This document shows positions 47,840-60,416 of a stretch of 64,000 nt of DNA, in pieces. The position numbers and the translations under genes were made by a program. Source of the stretch: Siphonodentalium dalli (lineage: Eukaryota; Mollusca; Scaphopoda; Gadilida; Siphonodentaliidae); the NCBI GenBank assembly GCA_032622095.1, contig CP136061.1:200934244-200998243 (forward strand), read 5' to 3'. The notes beneath the pieces are model-generated. The model saw only the letters and a list, made by a program, of their open reading frames with translations, did not search any database and had not been told where the DNA came from. The stretch's first letter is position 1, and the number at the start of each line of letters is the position of its first letter.

Positions 47840-48552
47840 TAGGCCAATATCACCACTGTTGTTGTCGGTACTATTCCATTGTGTATTCATCCACCTGGCC
47901 ATCTAATAATAGTGAATTTTCTGATGAAGTTAATCAGGCTTTGAGAATTGTTATAAATTTATCCAGGTAACATTTAATTCCATTTATTAATGAGATTTTA
48001 TCAACTTGGATAACTTTATAACTATTTTGACAACCTGGTTGACATTATATATGGGCCCCAATGCAAATCTTACAGTAAAATCAAGTTCAATACGTTAGTC
48101 AGGTCAACAGGTTCTGTCAACCATTTGGCAGGCGGACCTTGCACCATCTCAGAGATGATGAGCCTTTAGAATAGCCAACAGATTATTATAATCAACTGGC
48201 TGGCATTGCACCCTCTCCTAGAAGATGAGTCCGTAGTATAAGCCTTGTCGCACCACAGACACACACAATATCTCAGTACATTATCTTGCCCATATGACCC
48301 TTAAGCACTATAGATACTCAATTTAGGGAGTTACCAGAGGAGCATAATTTTATAGAATTATTCAGATAATCATCATTATTAGTATGTGTTCTCTGGGTTT
48401 ATACTAGTAATAGAATTAAACTGCCTGCACAAATTGGCAGTCTCACACTCCCAATTTCTAGCGGTCTACATATGTGAGGTAAATATTTTATTTTAGCAAC
48501 TTTTGTTTCTCTACAGAGGAGTGTCCAGGCAGTCAGCCAATTATTGTGAATT
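47840..48552 (+). other. Possible spliced exons, unrecognised
   Basis: A 3' splice site TTTACATAG opens a frame (SSTWPSNNSEFSDEV...) ending at a good donor, TATCCAG then GTAACA (47969). Much later TTTGTTTCTCTACAG precedes AGGAGTGTCCAGGC and a TGA (48520-48552). No family match and no proof that they join. Confidence 0.2.
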
Positions 48553-48559
48553 TTTTTTT

Positions 48560-49281
48560 TTTTTCATAAAAATGAGTTTTGCAATAAATAATATGTTGAT
48601 ACCTATTTCTGAGATATGCTACTACATGTAGTACCAAAATTGTTAGTTTTCATAAAAAATGAGTTTAATAATAAATAATATGTTGATACCTATTTCTAAG
48701 ATATGCTACTACATGTATATCCAGTTCAAATAAGTTGAGTATCTGTAGCCCTTTAAGTTTAACCAAAGCACTCAAATATGGACTCTTGAGAACAATTTGG
48801 GTATATTTTGAAACCGAGACAAAATTGTTATGAACGGGAGTGCATCCAGTGCCCAATACCAACTATACACTGAATAACAATTTATCTATGATAGAAATTT
48901 GTTGAAATCCATAATTTTTTACACAACAGAATATGACTATCCGCATGTCTTTGGAATGAGTTTTGGTATTTTGAAATGATAGAGCTGTGTCTATATATCA
49001 CACAACTGGATTTTACTATCGACTATATGTTGGTTGTGGAACTTGAGGGCAATATTCAATGAATAATCCTGTGATTAAACCTGATTAGGACTTTAACATG
49101 ACTATGTTAAACAGTATTCTCTGATGGTGGATTAAATCTGAATCAGTTTTACTAGTTACAGTTAGTTACTCTTGTTAATGAATTTCTTTGATATTAATTC
49201 TCCTTCCAATTAAAAACATATAGTGAACCTATTAACACGGTAGGAGGCCATATTTTGGACTGGTTTGGTTAAAGACTAAAG
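48560..49281. other. Spacer, one short duplication
   Basis: TAATATGTTGATACCTATTTCT with its flanks occurs at about 48588 and 48676, an 88-base local duplication. No gene seen. Confidence 0.5.
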
Positions 49282-49597
49282 AAGTTGTGTGTACTAAATT
49301 TGGCCATTTAAGAGACCATCTCATAATATACCCAACAGAATGATAAATAAATTTGAACCATGGGTGAGTGCAAAATACACTTGTGTGCTTTAAGAGCGAT
49401 GCGAAAGAACATATGGATTATGACAGAAATGAGTTATTCGAGTCAATAACTCATTTCCATTAATATTACCATGTTGTTTCCATCGTTCAAAGAGCACACA
49501 AGTGTATTTTTCAATCATCCATGGATCAAATATACATTCTGTTGGGTATAATATGAGATGGTCTCATAAATGGACGAATTTGGTGTACAGTACATCT
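49282..49597. mobile_element. AGGGGTACT family MITE, copy 3
   Basis: Left end diverged (GTGTGTACTAAATTTGGCC), right end TTGGTGTACAGTACATCT before TTAA. Centre GAGTCAATAACTC, arms ACCATGGGTGAGTGCAAAAT. Confidence 0.7.
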
Positions 49598-49761
49598 TTA
49601 AATAATAAATTACTAGTATACTTTAGCTAAAGGTAAGTGGAACTTACATTATTTACAATGTTTGGATTAGTCAACCAAATGGACTGTATTTTCGGCTTAT
49701 TGATGCTAGGCCATACGGTATATCACATCATAAATTAGAGTGCATGCTCAATGCTCAAGTA

Positions 49762-49925
49762 CAGTAATGCCCTAAGTAATCGACTCCATAACCACAGCAG
49801 AATTATGGGTAACTTTTCAGGATTTAGTCTGAAATATGGCTTGTTGCCATTCATCGGAAAGCTCTCATCGAGAGCTTTCCGATGAATGGCAACAAGCCAT
49901 ATTTCGATTACTTAGGGCATTACTG
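49762..49925. mobile_element. CAGTAATGC family palindrome, shortened copy
   Basis: TA-flanked like the copy at 47497. The right arm lacks a stretch of about 40 bases (the counterpart of CCTGAAAAGTTACCC), so the hairpin is asymmetric. Confidence 0.85.
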
Positions 49926-50199
49926 TAGGATATTTATGCCTATAACATATATTTATTGCGAGAATATATATCTAAAATTCAGTACAATAATTTTGTTTTA
50001 TCCTGTTTTATCAAGTACATTTCAGTGATCTATCTTGTGCTTTGTGTTTATTAAATTGGAGATTGTGCATATATTTTGTCTCGTGTCTGGAACACTTGAT
50101 GCTGCCATAATCTCCAAACAGACCTGTTTCGATACAACACGCACTGTAGGGCATATCGTTGTGTTGATTACATATCATATACTGAGTGTGCACAATTAT

Positions 50200-50330
50200 A
50201 ATTATACCCCCACTCTAAAAAAGAATGGGGTATACTGGATTGACCTCGTCCATCCATCTGTCCGTCAGTGTGTCCAGACCTTTATGCATCCATATATCTG
50301 TCAGTCCCTCTTTCCGTCAGTGGGCATGGC
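50200..50330 (+). repeat. G-rich hairpin repeat, relative of 17130-17735
   Basis: TATACCCCCACTCT, A-run, GAATGGGGTATACTG, then GTCCATCCATCTGTCCGTC. Confidence 0.6.
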
Positions 50331-50544
50331 AATTGATTCAATGTATAATCTTAATTTCCAGGTAGTTTAATTTCACTGTATAAATATATTTGGGCAGAAT
50401 CACAAACAAATAAATCATGAAGCAAGCTTGTGATAGACACAAATTATACCAGGATGCTGATTATTCCTCATAATTACATGTACACACCAGTGAAAAAGCA
50501 ATTCGCATTATGTTGATACAATGTAATTAGCGATTGGTAAAGTG

Positions 50545-51400
50545 TTGGTATTCCAACATTGGCCCAATGTTGCTTTGCCAACCATATGCCACACATCTGC
50601 CAACATTAACTGCATCTCCTGAGTATTAGTCATTATGATTAATTGATAATGCTGTACCAATATACTTATAACACTTGAAAAGCATAGACATGGACTTGAA
50701 CCATAAAGAAATCGCCAATATCAACTATATATTGTAACATTATGGTTGGCATTATGTTGGCAAACCACGATTGGCAAGCCGTTGGAAAATGAACGCGGGG
50801 CTAACCATCAGCCAACGTTAACTCCAATTCCTGAGAATTAATTATTAAGACCATATGTAATATGCAGATAACATGGGAGGCTCTTGAAAAACATAGACAA
50901 TTTTAAGTCTTGAACCAGAAAAATTGCCAATATCAACAATATATTTATATGGTTAGCATTACGTTGGCATTACGTTGGCAAACCACGGTTGGCAAAACGT
51001 TGGCAATACGTTGGATATTTAACCACTGTTGAAAAATGAACCATCTGCCAACATTAACTCCATTTCCTGAGAATTAATTATTATGACCAATGAGGAAAGC
51101 TGTAATATGCAGATAACATGGGAGATACTTGAAAAGCATAGACAATTTTAAGACTTGAATCATAAAAATCGCCAATATCAACTATATATATTTATTGTTG
51201 CATTATATGGTTGGCATTACGTTGGCATTACGTTGGCAAACCACGGTTGGCAAAACGTTGGCAATGCGTTGGATAACCACGGTTGGAAAATGAACGTTGG
51301 CCCAACGTTGGCCAAACGTTGGCAATTTTTGCCAACGTAATGCCAACGTAATGCCAACGTACTGCCAACGTAATGCCAACATAGTTTTGCTATCTGGGAT
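50545..51400. mobile_element. GTTGGC/GCCAAC array element, copy 2
   Basis: Three tandem units of about 225-235 bases (marked by GCCAACATTAACTSCAT at 50588, 50810, 51045, with AAAACATAGACAATTTTAAG) lead into a dense array of GTTGGCATTAC and GCCAACGTAAT half-sites (51200-51380). It ends GCTATCTGGGA, the complement of the TCCCAGATAGC start of copy 1. Confidence 0.75.
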
Positions 51401-51867
51401 AGCCTTATGTAGCTACAACAGATACATATGGCTATTGTAGCTATATTTTGGAATTGCCAGACTTGATATATGGACCCAAACTGTTGCTCGTGAATCCAGT
51501 CTATTATTGAACCATGAGTCAGGAATATCTAAACTGAATATCACTCAAGCCAAAACTAGCCACATGGACAGTTAGCAATGTTTAGGCGACATTTGTTTAA
51601 AGAGGCAGTCCAGGTTTTTGGGCCACAATAAGTATTATTCATCAGCAGAATTACAATTAGAAACAATTACTAGCAAAAACAAATCTCAATATAATATATT
51701 GCATACTAACTGTTAGCAGATTCTTGTGTATATATTATGCGATCTCTATATGATCTTGTCACAACACACATCAGCTAATATTACCATGGAATAGAATCGT
51801 CATGTTAATAGGGACAAGCATGGTTTTGTGATCAATGTAGTCGCTTATTCTTGAAAAATGAAATATA
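51401..51867. other. Spacer, no gene seen
   Basis: AT-rich; nothing supported. Confidence 0.4.
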
Positions 51868-52038
51868 TAGAGGATATCCACACTTTTTCAGTGGATATGG
51901 GTTATATCTCATGAGTGATGACAAAACATTGAATTTCCACGAGTGGCTTTAGCCACGAGTGGAAATTCAAATGTTTTGTCATCACGAATGAGATTTAACC
52001 CATATCCACTGAAAAAGTGTGGATATTCTGTTTATTAT
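51868..52038. mobile_element. Palindromic MITE with CCACGAGTGG loop
   Basis: GGATATCCACACTTTTTCAG and its complement, then GATGACAAAACATT and its complement, around CCACGAGTGGCTTTAGCCACGAGTGG (given in part: GAGTGGCTTTAGCCAC). Flanks contain TATATA on both sides. Confidence 0.8.
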
Positions 52039-52638
52039 ATACTTTAGTTACTTGCCTATGACCCCCAATGCATGTCAATACATCAGAAATTTCACCAGTG
52101 GGATATCACTTATATCTCACTAGTGGGGTATCACTTATATCTCACTGCTAAAACCTTATAATTCATGGGCAAGTATATAATAAATATGTTTATTCAATCT
52201 TGGAAAATGAAATAAATATATATATTCAAAAATATTGTCCTTATTATAAAATAAATTTCAAACGCATTCCACAAACAATTAGTTCCAATGCGCGTACAAT
52301 ATAGTAACATCCTAAACAAAGCACACAACATCATTTTGTCATTGCAGGCTGCTAGGCGCTAAGATGTAACGATATTGTAGTATTGTACAAAATAGAAAAA
52401 TCCTACACAAAAACATATAATACAACAATTAAAGTCAATGATTGTAACCACACCACATAAAACTGGCTATACCTCAAAACACAATTTGAAGAGATGAGTC
52501 TTCTGCGACCTTATTGAGAACGCATTACGTGTTCGGTGTAATCAGTCTGATAGATCCGCGACGAGTTTCCGGTGGTTTCGAGGAGTCAACTATAATGTAC
52601 ATGTAATCAAATTGTTACCGTCGATATCTCTAACTCTG
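52039..52638. other. Spacer, no gene seen
   Basis: A local duplication GATATCACTTATATCTCACT (52101, 52128). Nothing else supported. Confidence 0.45.
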
Positions 52639-54439
52639 TGGCCGGATTCGTCATCTCCGGTTTAAACCTCCGAGTTTAAACCTGGTTTAAACCTACATTG
52701 GCGGTCCAGCCAAACCAGGTCTAAGGGGGCGTTTTTTTCGTTCAGTTACCAACTAACCGACAACTCAATTTGGTGATATGAGCACACAGTCAACCTACCC
52801 TCTTACCTATCGGACCAAAAGACAAGCCGATATAATGGTTATTGACATGTCATAAATTATCGAGCACGCTCATTGGATTTATTCATTAAATATCGCTCAT
52901 GGACCATTAATCCGATCTCTTTGTGTGTTTAAATTAATCTGACCAAGGGCATGTCTCTCCACACGGGTGTCACGCGCTGTTTATCACTTTGTTTGTGATA
53001 GATTTTCTGCAAGATGGTTTACCCGCAAAGACAAAAATTGTCGTATTTACATGTATATATTAAAGGGTATAGGAGTGTATATCAATATGTCCGTTTGTCT
53101 GTTCGCAACTGTTCTATAACTGATTTAAAAATTAGAAACATTTATTTTAAAACAAAATGAAAAAATTGTGTTGTTAAATTGAGTAAGGAGTTGTAACTAA
53201 CAAGAAACAATATTTAAAATTTATATTAATATTAGTTTGTTTTAAATTTAATTATTTTTTTTTTAAGTTAAAATGTTCAAATGATCAAAATGTCCGCAAA
53301 TGTGACGCAGGCTCCTGTCGCATGAAGAGGCCGCAGTCCCCTCTGACGCTGAATAAAGGCTCCATAATCGAGTCAATCCTGAACCAAGATGTCAGTCAAG
53401 TAGAAGCTATATGCTTACTAGTGCACACCACAAGCGGCATCTGAACTGTTTGAAGTGGGCAAACATACAGAGGCACAGCTTTTAATAAAGAAATATATTA
53501 CATGCGTTGTTTTTTTTTCAATGTAATAAATTTTCCGTCATGCAGAAAATCAAAAAGTTCCCAGATCTTGAACTGGTAGAATTTATGGGCGGAGCCAGAG
53601 TAGAGCTTTGTAGCATGATCTACATCAATATAAGTTATCAAATTTGACTCATATAGCAATATAAGTTTAGGATTGCAAACTATGTGTATAACATATCTGG
53701 TCATGCAGTATCATCGTTTTGGTGTCAAAATTAAAACGTTGAACCATTCAAATGAATTCGTAGAAAACACCAGTATTTGTGATTGCCACAAGCAAAAAAA
53801 AACCACAAGATAGTTGTAAAAATCATATTGAAGGAACATGTCCATATCTGAGCAAAGCTCGCGTGCGAATGAATCAAACACATCATGATAACACCAGTCG
53901 GCAGCCGCCACTTAGACACGCCCTCACTCGAGATAATTTACTGCTCCACCTTTGATTGATTGTTTGGCAATTCTAAACCGCGATAAAGAAAAGACGGATT
54001 CGTCATCTCAGGTTTAGCCTCCGTAAAGCTGGTTTAGCTGGACCACCGAATTAGATGGTTTAATTGCCGGTTTAAGCTTATAAAACGCAAACGAAATATC
54101 GAAATTGACAAAAACTTACCCCCACACGCTTTATAGGTGTGAGTGCTTCTCGCTTATAAATTTCCAATCAAAATATGGTCGCTGTCGTAATTATTGATTT
54201 TCACAATCAATAAAACGAGGCGGTCCGCATTAGGCAAGTACGATTAATTATCTCGACGATACAGATACACGACTGTTAAACCACTGGACTGGCTGGACCA
54301 GGTTTAAACCAGAGATGACGAATGCGTCACTTAGACCTGCCTGCGATCGCGGGTTTAAACCACGGATTTTGCTGACTCACGGCGGTTTAAACCTAGAGGT
54401 TTACGTAAACCAGGTTTAAACCTGAGATGACGAATCGGG
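52639..54439. mobile_element. 1.8-kb transposon with GATTCGTCATCTC ends and GTTTAAAC subterminal repeats, nested copy inside
   Basis: Left end GCCGGATTCGTCATCTCCGG (52639), right end complement of GCCCGATTCGTCATCTCAGG (to 54439). GGTTTAAACC or GGTTTAAAC recurs near both ends (52661-52690; 54309-54420). A second pair, GGATTCGTCATCTCAGG at 53997 and GAGATGACGAATGCGTC at about 54311, marks a nested roughly 330-bp relative. No transposase is recognised inside; AATAAA-type sites lie at 53351 and 53484. Confidence 0.7.
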
Positions 54440-54999
54440 CTTGTTAGTCTGGGTCTTATCTGACTGGAAATTATTACATATATGTTATGATATTCTTCAG
54501 GAACTTTGCTGACATAAGAAGGATGTTGTATATGTATGCGATTTTCACAAGAGTCTTCAGTATAGCATAATCTGAAGTTTGTCTATTTAGTCTGAACACA
54601 TTTTTCTCACCCTTTGTCTACTGGCGCGGCACACGCGTTTTGTTGGTTTTCGTACACAAATGTTTAGATAATTTTATAGATGGCAAGGGATGGTTGATTC
54701 AAGCTTGTTAGGTAACTGTGGCCTTCTAAAGATGTATTCTCCATTTCAATGTAAAAAGTTATCTGGTAGTGCTCAGTTCATTATGCCGTCACTGTCCGCC
54801 CAACGCAGCAGTTGATTTGAACCCCGACAAGTGAGGATATGTGATCCATGCAAAAGAAGTATATACCATATACATTTGTCGGTTGCTATCCGCGGGTCAG
54901 TGATTTCTGCATGCAGTTGAGTAATTTCCTGTGAAATCTCACAATTTCACATTTTGACAAAATAGGTGAAAATGTTTTTACTGTCTATGAATTACCTAC
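54440..54999. other. Intron of the C2H2 gene, no element recognised
   Basis: Starts at the donor below 55000 if that exon is real. Nothing else supported. Confidence 0.3.
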
Positions 55000-55229
55000 C
55001 TGCATATTACACAGGCACTCAGTCGCCAGTTCAATGACCTTGACATTGTCTTGATGGCGCAAGTTTCTGTGCGATCTAAGGTGCTCGATTCTGATAGCCC
55101 TATATGTGCAATCACAACAATGTAGGTACTTTGTTGGATTTGTAGTGTTTCTCTTGCGATGCCTCTGCATCGAATTCCAGGTTTTGAACTGTTTTATGCA
55201 TAGAGTGCAGTCAATCATATTTAAAGTTA
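55000..55229 (-). CDS. Exon with two C2H2-like zinc fingers
   Basis: On the minus strand CTCTAG may be the acceptor (exon start 55229). An ATG at 55218 starts MIDCTLCIKQFKTW. Finger 1: C-x2-C then SMQRH. Finger 2: C-x2-C (CCDC), TYRAIRIEHLRS, H-x4-H (HRNLRH). The frame runs to ECLCNMQ at 55000, where ATATGCAG is followed by GTAGGTAAT, an excellent 5' splice site. So this is one exon of a longer gene, either first coding or internal. Downstream exons would lie below 54998; none was recognised. The fingers have slightly unusual spacing, so the fold is plausible but not certain. Role would be nucleic-acid or protein binding. Confidence 0.5.
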
Positions 55230-55909
55230 ACTAGAGATACGGTACCAAATCTTATTAAACGCTACTAAACCAGTACTGACCAATGGCGAGGAATTCAATA
55301 AAATAAATTATTTTATTGCCATGTATCTCAGGCCCAGGGAAGTTATCACATTCAGAAGTATATACAAGCTAGACATTGAAACGAAGACTGCCACTTACAT
55401 ACTTCAAGATGGGCATTTATGTCCCCCACCTACATGTATACACCATGTGCTTAATGCAGGCAACATCATAAAACAAGCAATGAAAAGTTTATATGTTATT
55501 TCAAAATATGTTAAGCATGACGAGTTTGGTCAGAATAAATTTTCTGTCTATAGAGCAAAAATCCCTTGGTTGATAGTTACAAGAATGACACATATTTGTC
55601 TCATGCTTGGTTACTTGTGGTTGCCATGGCAACCACGATGATATTTTAGCACTGCTGCACTTGGTTCCAGTATCTGCCAACAATGTATAATGATAATAAG
55701 TATTTAACTTCCTTCAGTATTCTTGTTTCAAAATTAGTTTTGTATTCACCCAGAATGCATACTTTTGAAATATTGCCCCATATAATAGACAGATGTTGTT
55801 CTTATACAAATCATAAATATCGCGTAGATTGCATATTGTCATGTTTGTACCCTTGGTTATGTAAACAAACACAAAAAAGTTACGTTATGATTGTTTATAG
55901 CAGGACTGG
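55230..55909. other. Spacer with unrecognised open frames
   Basis: A plus-strand frame of 106 codons (55321-55641) has no motif and overlaps minus frames. TTGTGGTTGCCATGGCAACCAC (55614-55635, a palindrome around CCATGG) is an X-box-like or RFX-type site by appearance. Confidence 0.35.
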
Positions 55910-56950
55910 ATATATGGCCGAATTTTTCTCAATATCAAGTCTTGTTTGGATTCAAATGTGAGAGGGTGAATTAATTTATAAATGCCTCCTATGCCACAAT
56001 ATAATCTGTAATTTGCACTCAAGTAAACACAATTTCTTGTCGTTTTGTCTGTATAACGTGACGTCGCACACAAACACACCTGCTTTGATATTGCAGACAA
56101 AACTTGCATACACTCTACTAAATCATGGTTGGAAATGGGCACTAAATTAATTCGTCGGTTCAGGTTGAGTGAATAAAAATAATGGATATCGATAGAAAGT
56201 GTACGGGGTGTTGCAACATATCCTCGCGCAAATACGCACATAATCGACCTGTATTGTGAAATAGGTACATATTGTGGTTATTTTATACTGAAATATACAG
56301 ATAATGGATTCATAGCCGTTATTTCGTTTTATGGCGCGGATCACAGTGAAAACACATGTTAAAGATCATAAACCTGAACAATCATGATTTGGCTTATTTG
56401 TGTCATTGTCCGCACATAATCTGCTTAGAATGTTCTCATTTTCAGCATATTATCGACTCAAACTGAGGCGATTCTAAGCAGATTGTCTACCTTAAAAAAG
56501 TTATACATGTGTATTAAAAGCAGATAATAGAACAGGCTGGTCGTTGAGTTGAATGCTCTACCATCGTTCGAAATGGATGCCAAATGGTCTCTTAATGTAT
56601 CTGTTGAATGCAACTATAAGTAATGAGTGTTGGAATCGAAGGAAACTGCTTCGGAGTCTATAGTAATTTTCCACATCCGATAGGAAACGGCATCTTTGAT
56701 TGGTCCGAGAGCTGCACAACAGAGGCCAAGCCGTCCATGTGACACCATGCTACTGTCAATCCAACACAATAACTTATATTATAACGAGGACCTTGCTATA
56801 TAAGTATGCCGATATTATAAACATAGAAAACTTACCTCATCTTTCTGCGATGGTCTGCATCTCAGAGAATCTAAACCATCACCAACGTCTTCACCAAATT
56901 CAACAGGGCCATCACTGACTACAGCATCGATAGCAGGTCTCAGGCCAAGA
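55910..56950. repeat. Duplicated segment, copy A
   Basis: From TGGCCGAATTTTTCTCAATATC onward it matches 59217-60340 directly, with indels. Shared blocks: TGAATTAATTTATAAATGCC, GAGCTGCACAACAGAGGCCA and GAGTTGAATGCTCTACCATC. A third short piece is at 60762-60800. Confidence 0.75.
56836..56940 (-). CDS. Repeated exon, intact copy
   Basis: Reading to the donor (GATGAG then GTAAGTTTT, exon end 56836) gives an open acidic frame with IDAVVSD, GEDVGDGLDSLRCR and PSQKDE. The homologous exon at 60283-60416 is broken. The left part of this exon seems replaced by other sequence above about 56940. I do not recognise the family. Confidence 0.4.
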
Positions 56951-58904
56951 CCACCCTAATAATCACGGTGTTCCATGTCAGGACTTGGTCTCGCGAAACC
57001 ACCTGGTCCCAAGCTGGGATCGGCGCATTATTGTACAATCAACTACAACCTATGGACAAAAGCGTGCTGAGCGCTGCATCGAGATTGGTGTCTCCAAACA
57101 TGAGCACGTGGAAGTGGCTTATCTCCGTGTTGTATAGCGGTATATGTATGCCGTCGCCGTTCGACAGGGATCACGGGGCAGGGGTGGTGCGGATTTCTCA
57201 CCCCATATGGGGATGTCACGACGTCAGTTTTACGGTAGAGGAAAGTTTACGCACAGAGTAAATTTCACCTAGAAATCACTCCGCTGTGTGTAGAAACCAC
57301 CGACCCCGGAAAGGGACCGACAAACTTGCCCAGGTAAACGAATCAGATTATCCGCACTTAGAGTGGATCGCGAATCCGCGCTTGTCGGCATTCGAACCAG
57401 CTTCGTCAGCGCTAGACGGCAAATGGGGGCATAATGCCCCGAGCATTCTACCGACGGGACCTTTGCAATCAATGTATAGTGTAAAATATTGTTTGTTCAG
57501 ATCAAGAACCAACTATATATTGTTCAACTTTGAGTCAAAATGTTACACAGAAATTACATTCAGCTCTTGAAAACAATTCGAACCATTATCATAGGGGATA
57601 TCAGTTGGGAATTTCCAACAACTGGAAATAGTGAGGTACCTGTTGGAATTTTCAATTCATTGGGGTGAGGGGGTGACATGTGCAATGTAATTTCGCAATA
57701 AGTTGAAAATTTAGAAAGATTCTAACTAACTATCGCCGTGATTGAAAAGTATTTTCCAGAAAATGTAATGGTCACAACGGGGGGGGGGGTCGTATCGGGA
57801 AAAAAATCCAGATGGGTGCGTTGTATCACACTCCCGATAGCAGATATTTCCATTGCCATGTAATTGTTTTCCAAATCCATGTTTAAAGATAAATAAAGAC
57901 AAATAAACCAATTTTGAAATGTCAAGGCTTAAGAAACTGGACCAAATAGATCATTAATCAAGAGCAGGGGTCCCATTTAATTTAATTCAATTTAATCGGA
58001 CATTTCCTTATTTTGAACCACAATTTTTCGTTTTGTCTTAATATAATTTTGAGAGTTTTTGCTGTTATATTGTATATCCAGTCCAGCAATAATTTATTCT
58101 CAAATGATGAATTAGTACTTTCAAAACTAGCTCCGACCTCAATTCATTTCAGAAACACGGAACGAAAGACACCCGCATCCAATGCGGATTACGTTCCGAT
58201 TGCAAAACTACTATCATTCCCTATTTATGGGTGTCAACCACACCCATCGATAACATAGTGTGCGTAGAAATAATAGCACGAAAATCTGACTTAATCCATC
58301 TAAAGGTAATATGCTTTCAAACAAGGCAAGGATGTTATAAATAAAACTGCACTGTAAAGCCAGATAAACGCACGCATGATTGACAATCAAATTACCAATC
58401 TGTATCGTTACTGCGAAATCAGAATTAGGTATTCTCGTCTCTGGTTCAAGTCTCAGTTTATACAAAAATCTCAGAACAGGGGCGGTACTAGGTCTCAGTT
58501 GTAGACTATTACCTATAACACACATAATTATCGATTATATTAAATTTTATCCAGTTCATATATAATTATAATCTTTCCTCTACACGGCATATCAATAAAA
58601 CACAATTCCTATTTGGTCTACATAGATAAATGCTTCCAAAAAATACATATGTTTCTGTTACCAGAACTTGTACGTTACCACATGGTTCGAATTATGAACA
58701 GACTGACACAGACTTGAATGACAATGAGAAGGCAAACATTGGTTTACGTAAACCTGAGTTTCAAAAAGACGAGAATACGGACCAGTGCGGACCAATAATC
58801 CCAGCTAACTCACTCCGAAGCATGGTAACACATTCGCGATCACCGTGGTTTGGGCCTGGTCAAGACTATAGTTTACGCAACACCTGGTCCAGACCAGAGA
58901 CCAG
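56951..58904. other. Spacer, partly GC-richer, with unassigned coding-like stretch
   Basis: Between 56961 and 57272 frame 3 on the plus strand is open but for TAG at 57135-57137, and reads SWDRRIIVQSTTTYGQKR and KHEHVEVAYLRV. Its CpG content is far above the surroundings to about 57480. This may be a remnant of a transposon gene or a captured piece; the family is not recognised. The frame at 58630-58929 is also unassigned. Confidence 0.3.
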
Positions 58905-60384
58905 AATTCGGCCGATCATGTTCATCTAGTCCCCCCACCCCCGAGTCTGAATTTTGCTGATGGAGAAAGATAATCCATTTACCTGTATGTCTAATCATTA
59001 TTTTATATCAATGGCTGACCAAATGATATCACCAGATCATGCGCTGGTATTGGTCGTTATCTCATGGTGTTTTGGGAATTTCTTTCCTCATGTTTGAAAA
59101 ACTAGTCAATTTAACCAGGTTCGCTGAAACTGGTACTTTTTACCCAGTTTGGGTGAAGCTTGTCTTGACCAAACCAACGGCAAAGATGACGAACGGTAAT
59201 CTACGGTTTTTTGACATATATGGCCGAATTTTTATCAATATCAAGTCTTGTTTGGATTCAAATGTGAGGGGGTGAATTAATTTATAAATGCCTCCTGTGC
59301 CACAATATAATATGTAATTTGCACTCAAGTAGACACTATTTCTTGCTGAATAATGTCACGTGACGTCGCACACAAACCCACACTTTCTTTGATATTGCGT
59401 AGACGAAACTTGCATATACTCTACCAAATCATGGTTGAAATGGGCACTAAATTAATTTGGCAGTTCAGGTTGAGTATGAATAAAAATAATGGATATCGAT
59501 TGGAAGTGTGTGGGGTGTTGCAACATATCTTCGCACAAATACGGATTCTGAGCATATTATCTACCTAAAACAAATTCTATTTTAAGCAGATAATGTGTAC
59601 TTTTTTGGTAAGATATCTTCCCGGAAATACGCACATAGTCTATCTATAATGTGACATAGGTACATAATATGAGTATTTGATTCTGAAATAAGCGGATAAT
59701 GTAATGTTACCTATTAATTCTTGTAATGGCGCGGGTCACAGTGAAATATAAATTAAAGAGCGTACACCTGAAAAGTCGTGTTGGCTTATTTGTGTCATAG
59801 TCTGCTTAGAATTTTTTCATTATGAGTCTATAATGTGACTAAAATGGTCTCATTTTCAGCACATTATCGACTCAAAATGAGGCGATTCTAATCAGATTTT
59901 CTACCTAAAACAAGTTCTATTTTAAACAGAAAATGTGCTGGTTTTCGGGAGAACAGGCTGGTTGAGTTGAATGCTCTACCATCGTTGTAAATGGATGCAA
60001 AATTTATTTGTCAGTTGAGTGCAACTGTAAGTAATGAATGTTGCATTTGTTACAAAAATTGTGCATTGAGTTTGGAATCGAAGGAAACTACTACGGAGTC
60101 GATAGTAATGTAATGTTCTACCTCCGATAAGAAACGGCATCTTTGATTGGTCCGAGAGCTGCACAACAGAGGCCAAACCGTCCATGTGACACCATGCTAC
60201 TATCAACCCAACACAACAGCTTATATTATAATGAGGATATTGCTATGTAAGCATGCCGATAATATAAACATAAAAAACTTACCTCATCTTTCTGTGATTG
60301 TCTTATCTCACAGAATCGAAAACATCACCAACTTCACCACATTCATCGGGGTCTCCGCTGACAACAGCATCGATTGCATACTGG
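58905..60384. repeat. Duplicated segment, copy B
   Basis: 59217-60340 repeats 55910-56900; 58905-59110 repeats 60385-60600 (GAGTCTGAATTTTGCTGATGG and GATCATGCGCTG blocks). Together they show tandem copying with a period near 1.5 kb. Confidence 0.7.
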
Positions 60385-60416
60385 TCATGTTCATCTTGTT
60401 CCCCGGAGTCTGAATT
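60283..60416 (-). pseudogene. Repeated exon, broken copy
   Basis: The acceptor CCATCAGCAG (exon start 60416) and donor GATGAG then GTAAGTTTT (exon end 60283) are both intact. The frame NSDSGEQDEHDQYAIDAVV runs to TAA after VFDSVR, because of a 1-base loss and a changed codon relative to the copy at 56836-56940. The acidic start (NSDSGEQDEHD) probably shows the missing part of the other copy. Confidence 0.4.

Noticed and set aside
57360-57385. TTCGAACC resembling a tRNA T-arm
   Set aside because: No A box or cloverleaf at the right distance on either strand.
58630-58929. 99-codon plus-strand frame
   Set aside because: No family match; its 3' part overlaps the duplicated segment and is not kept in the other copies.
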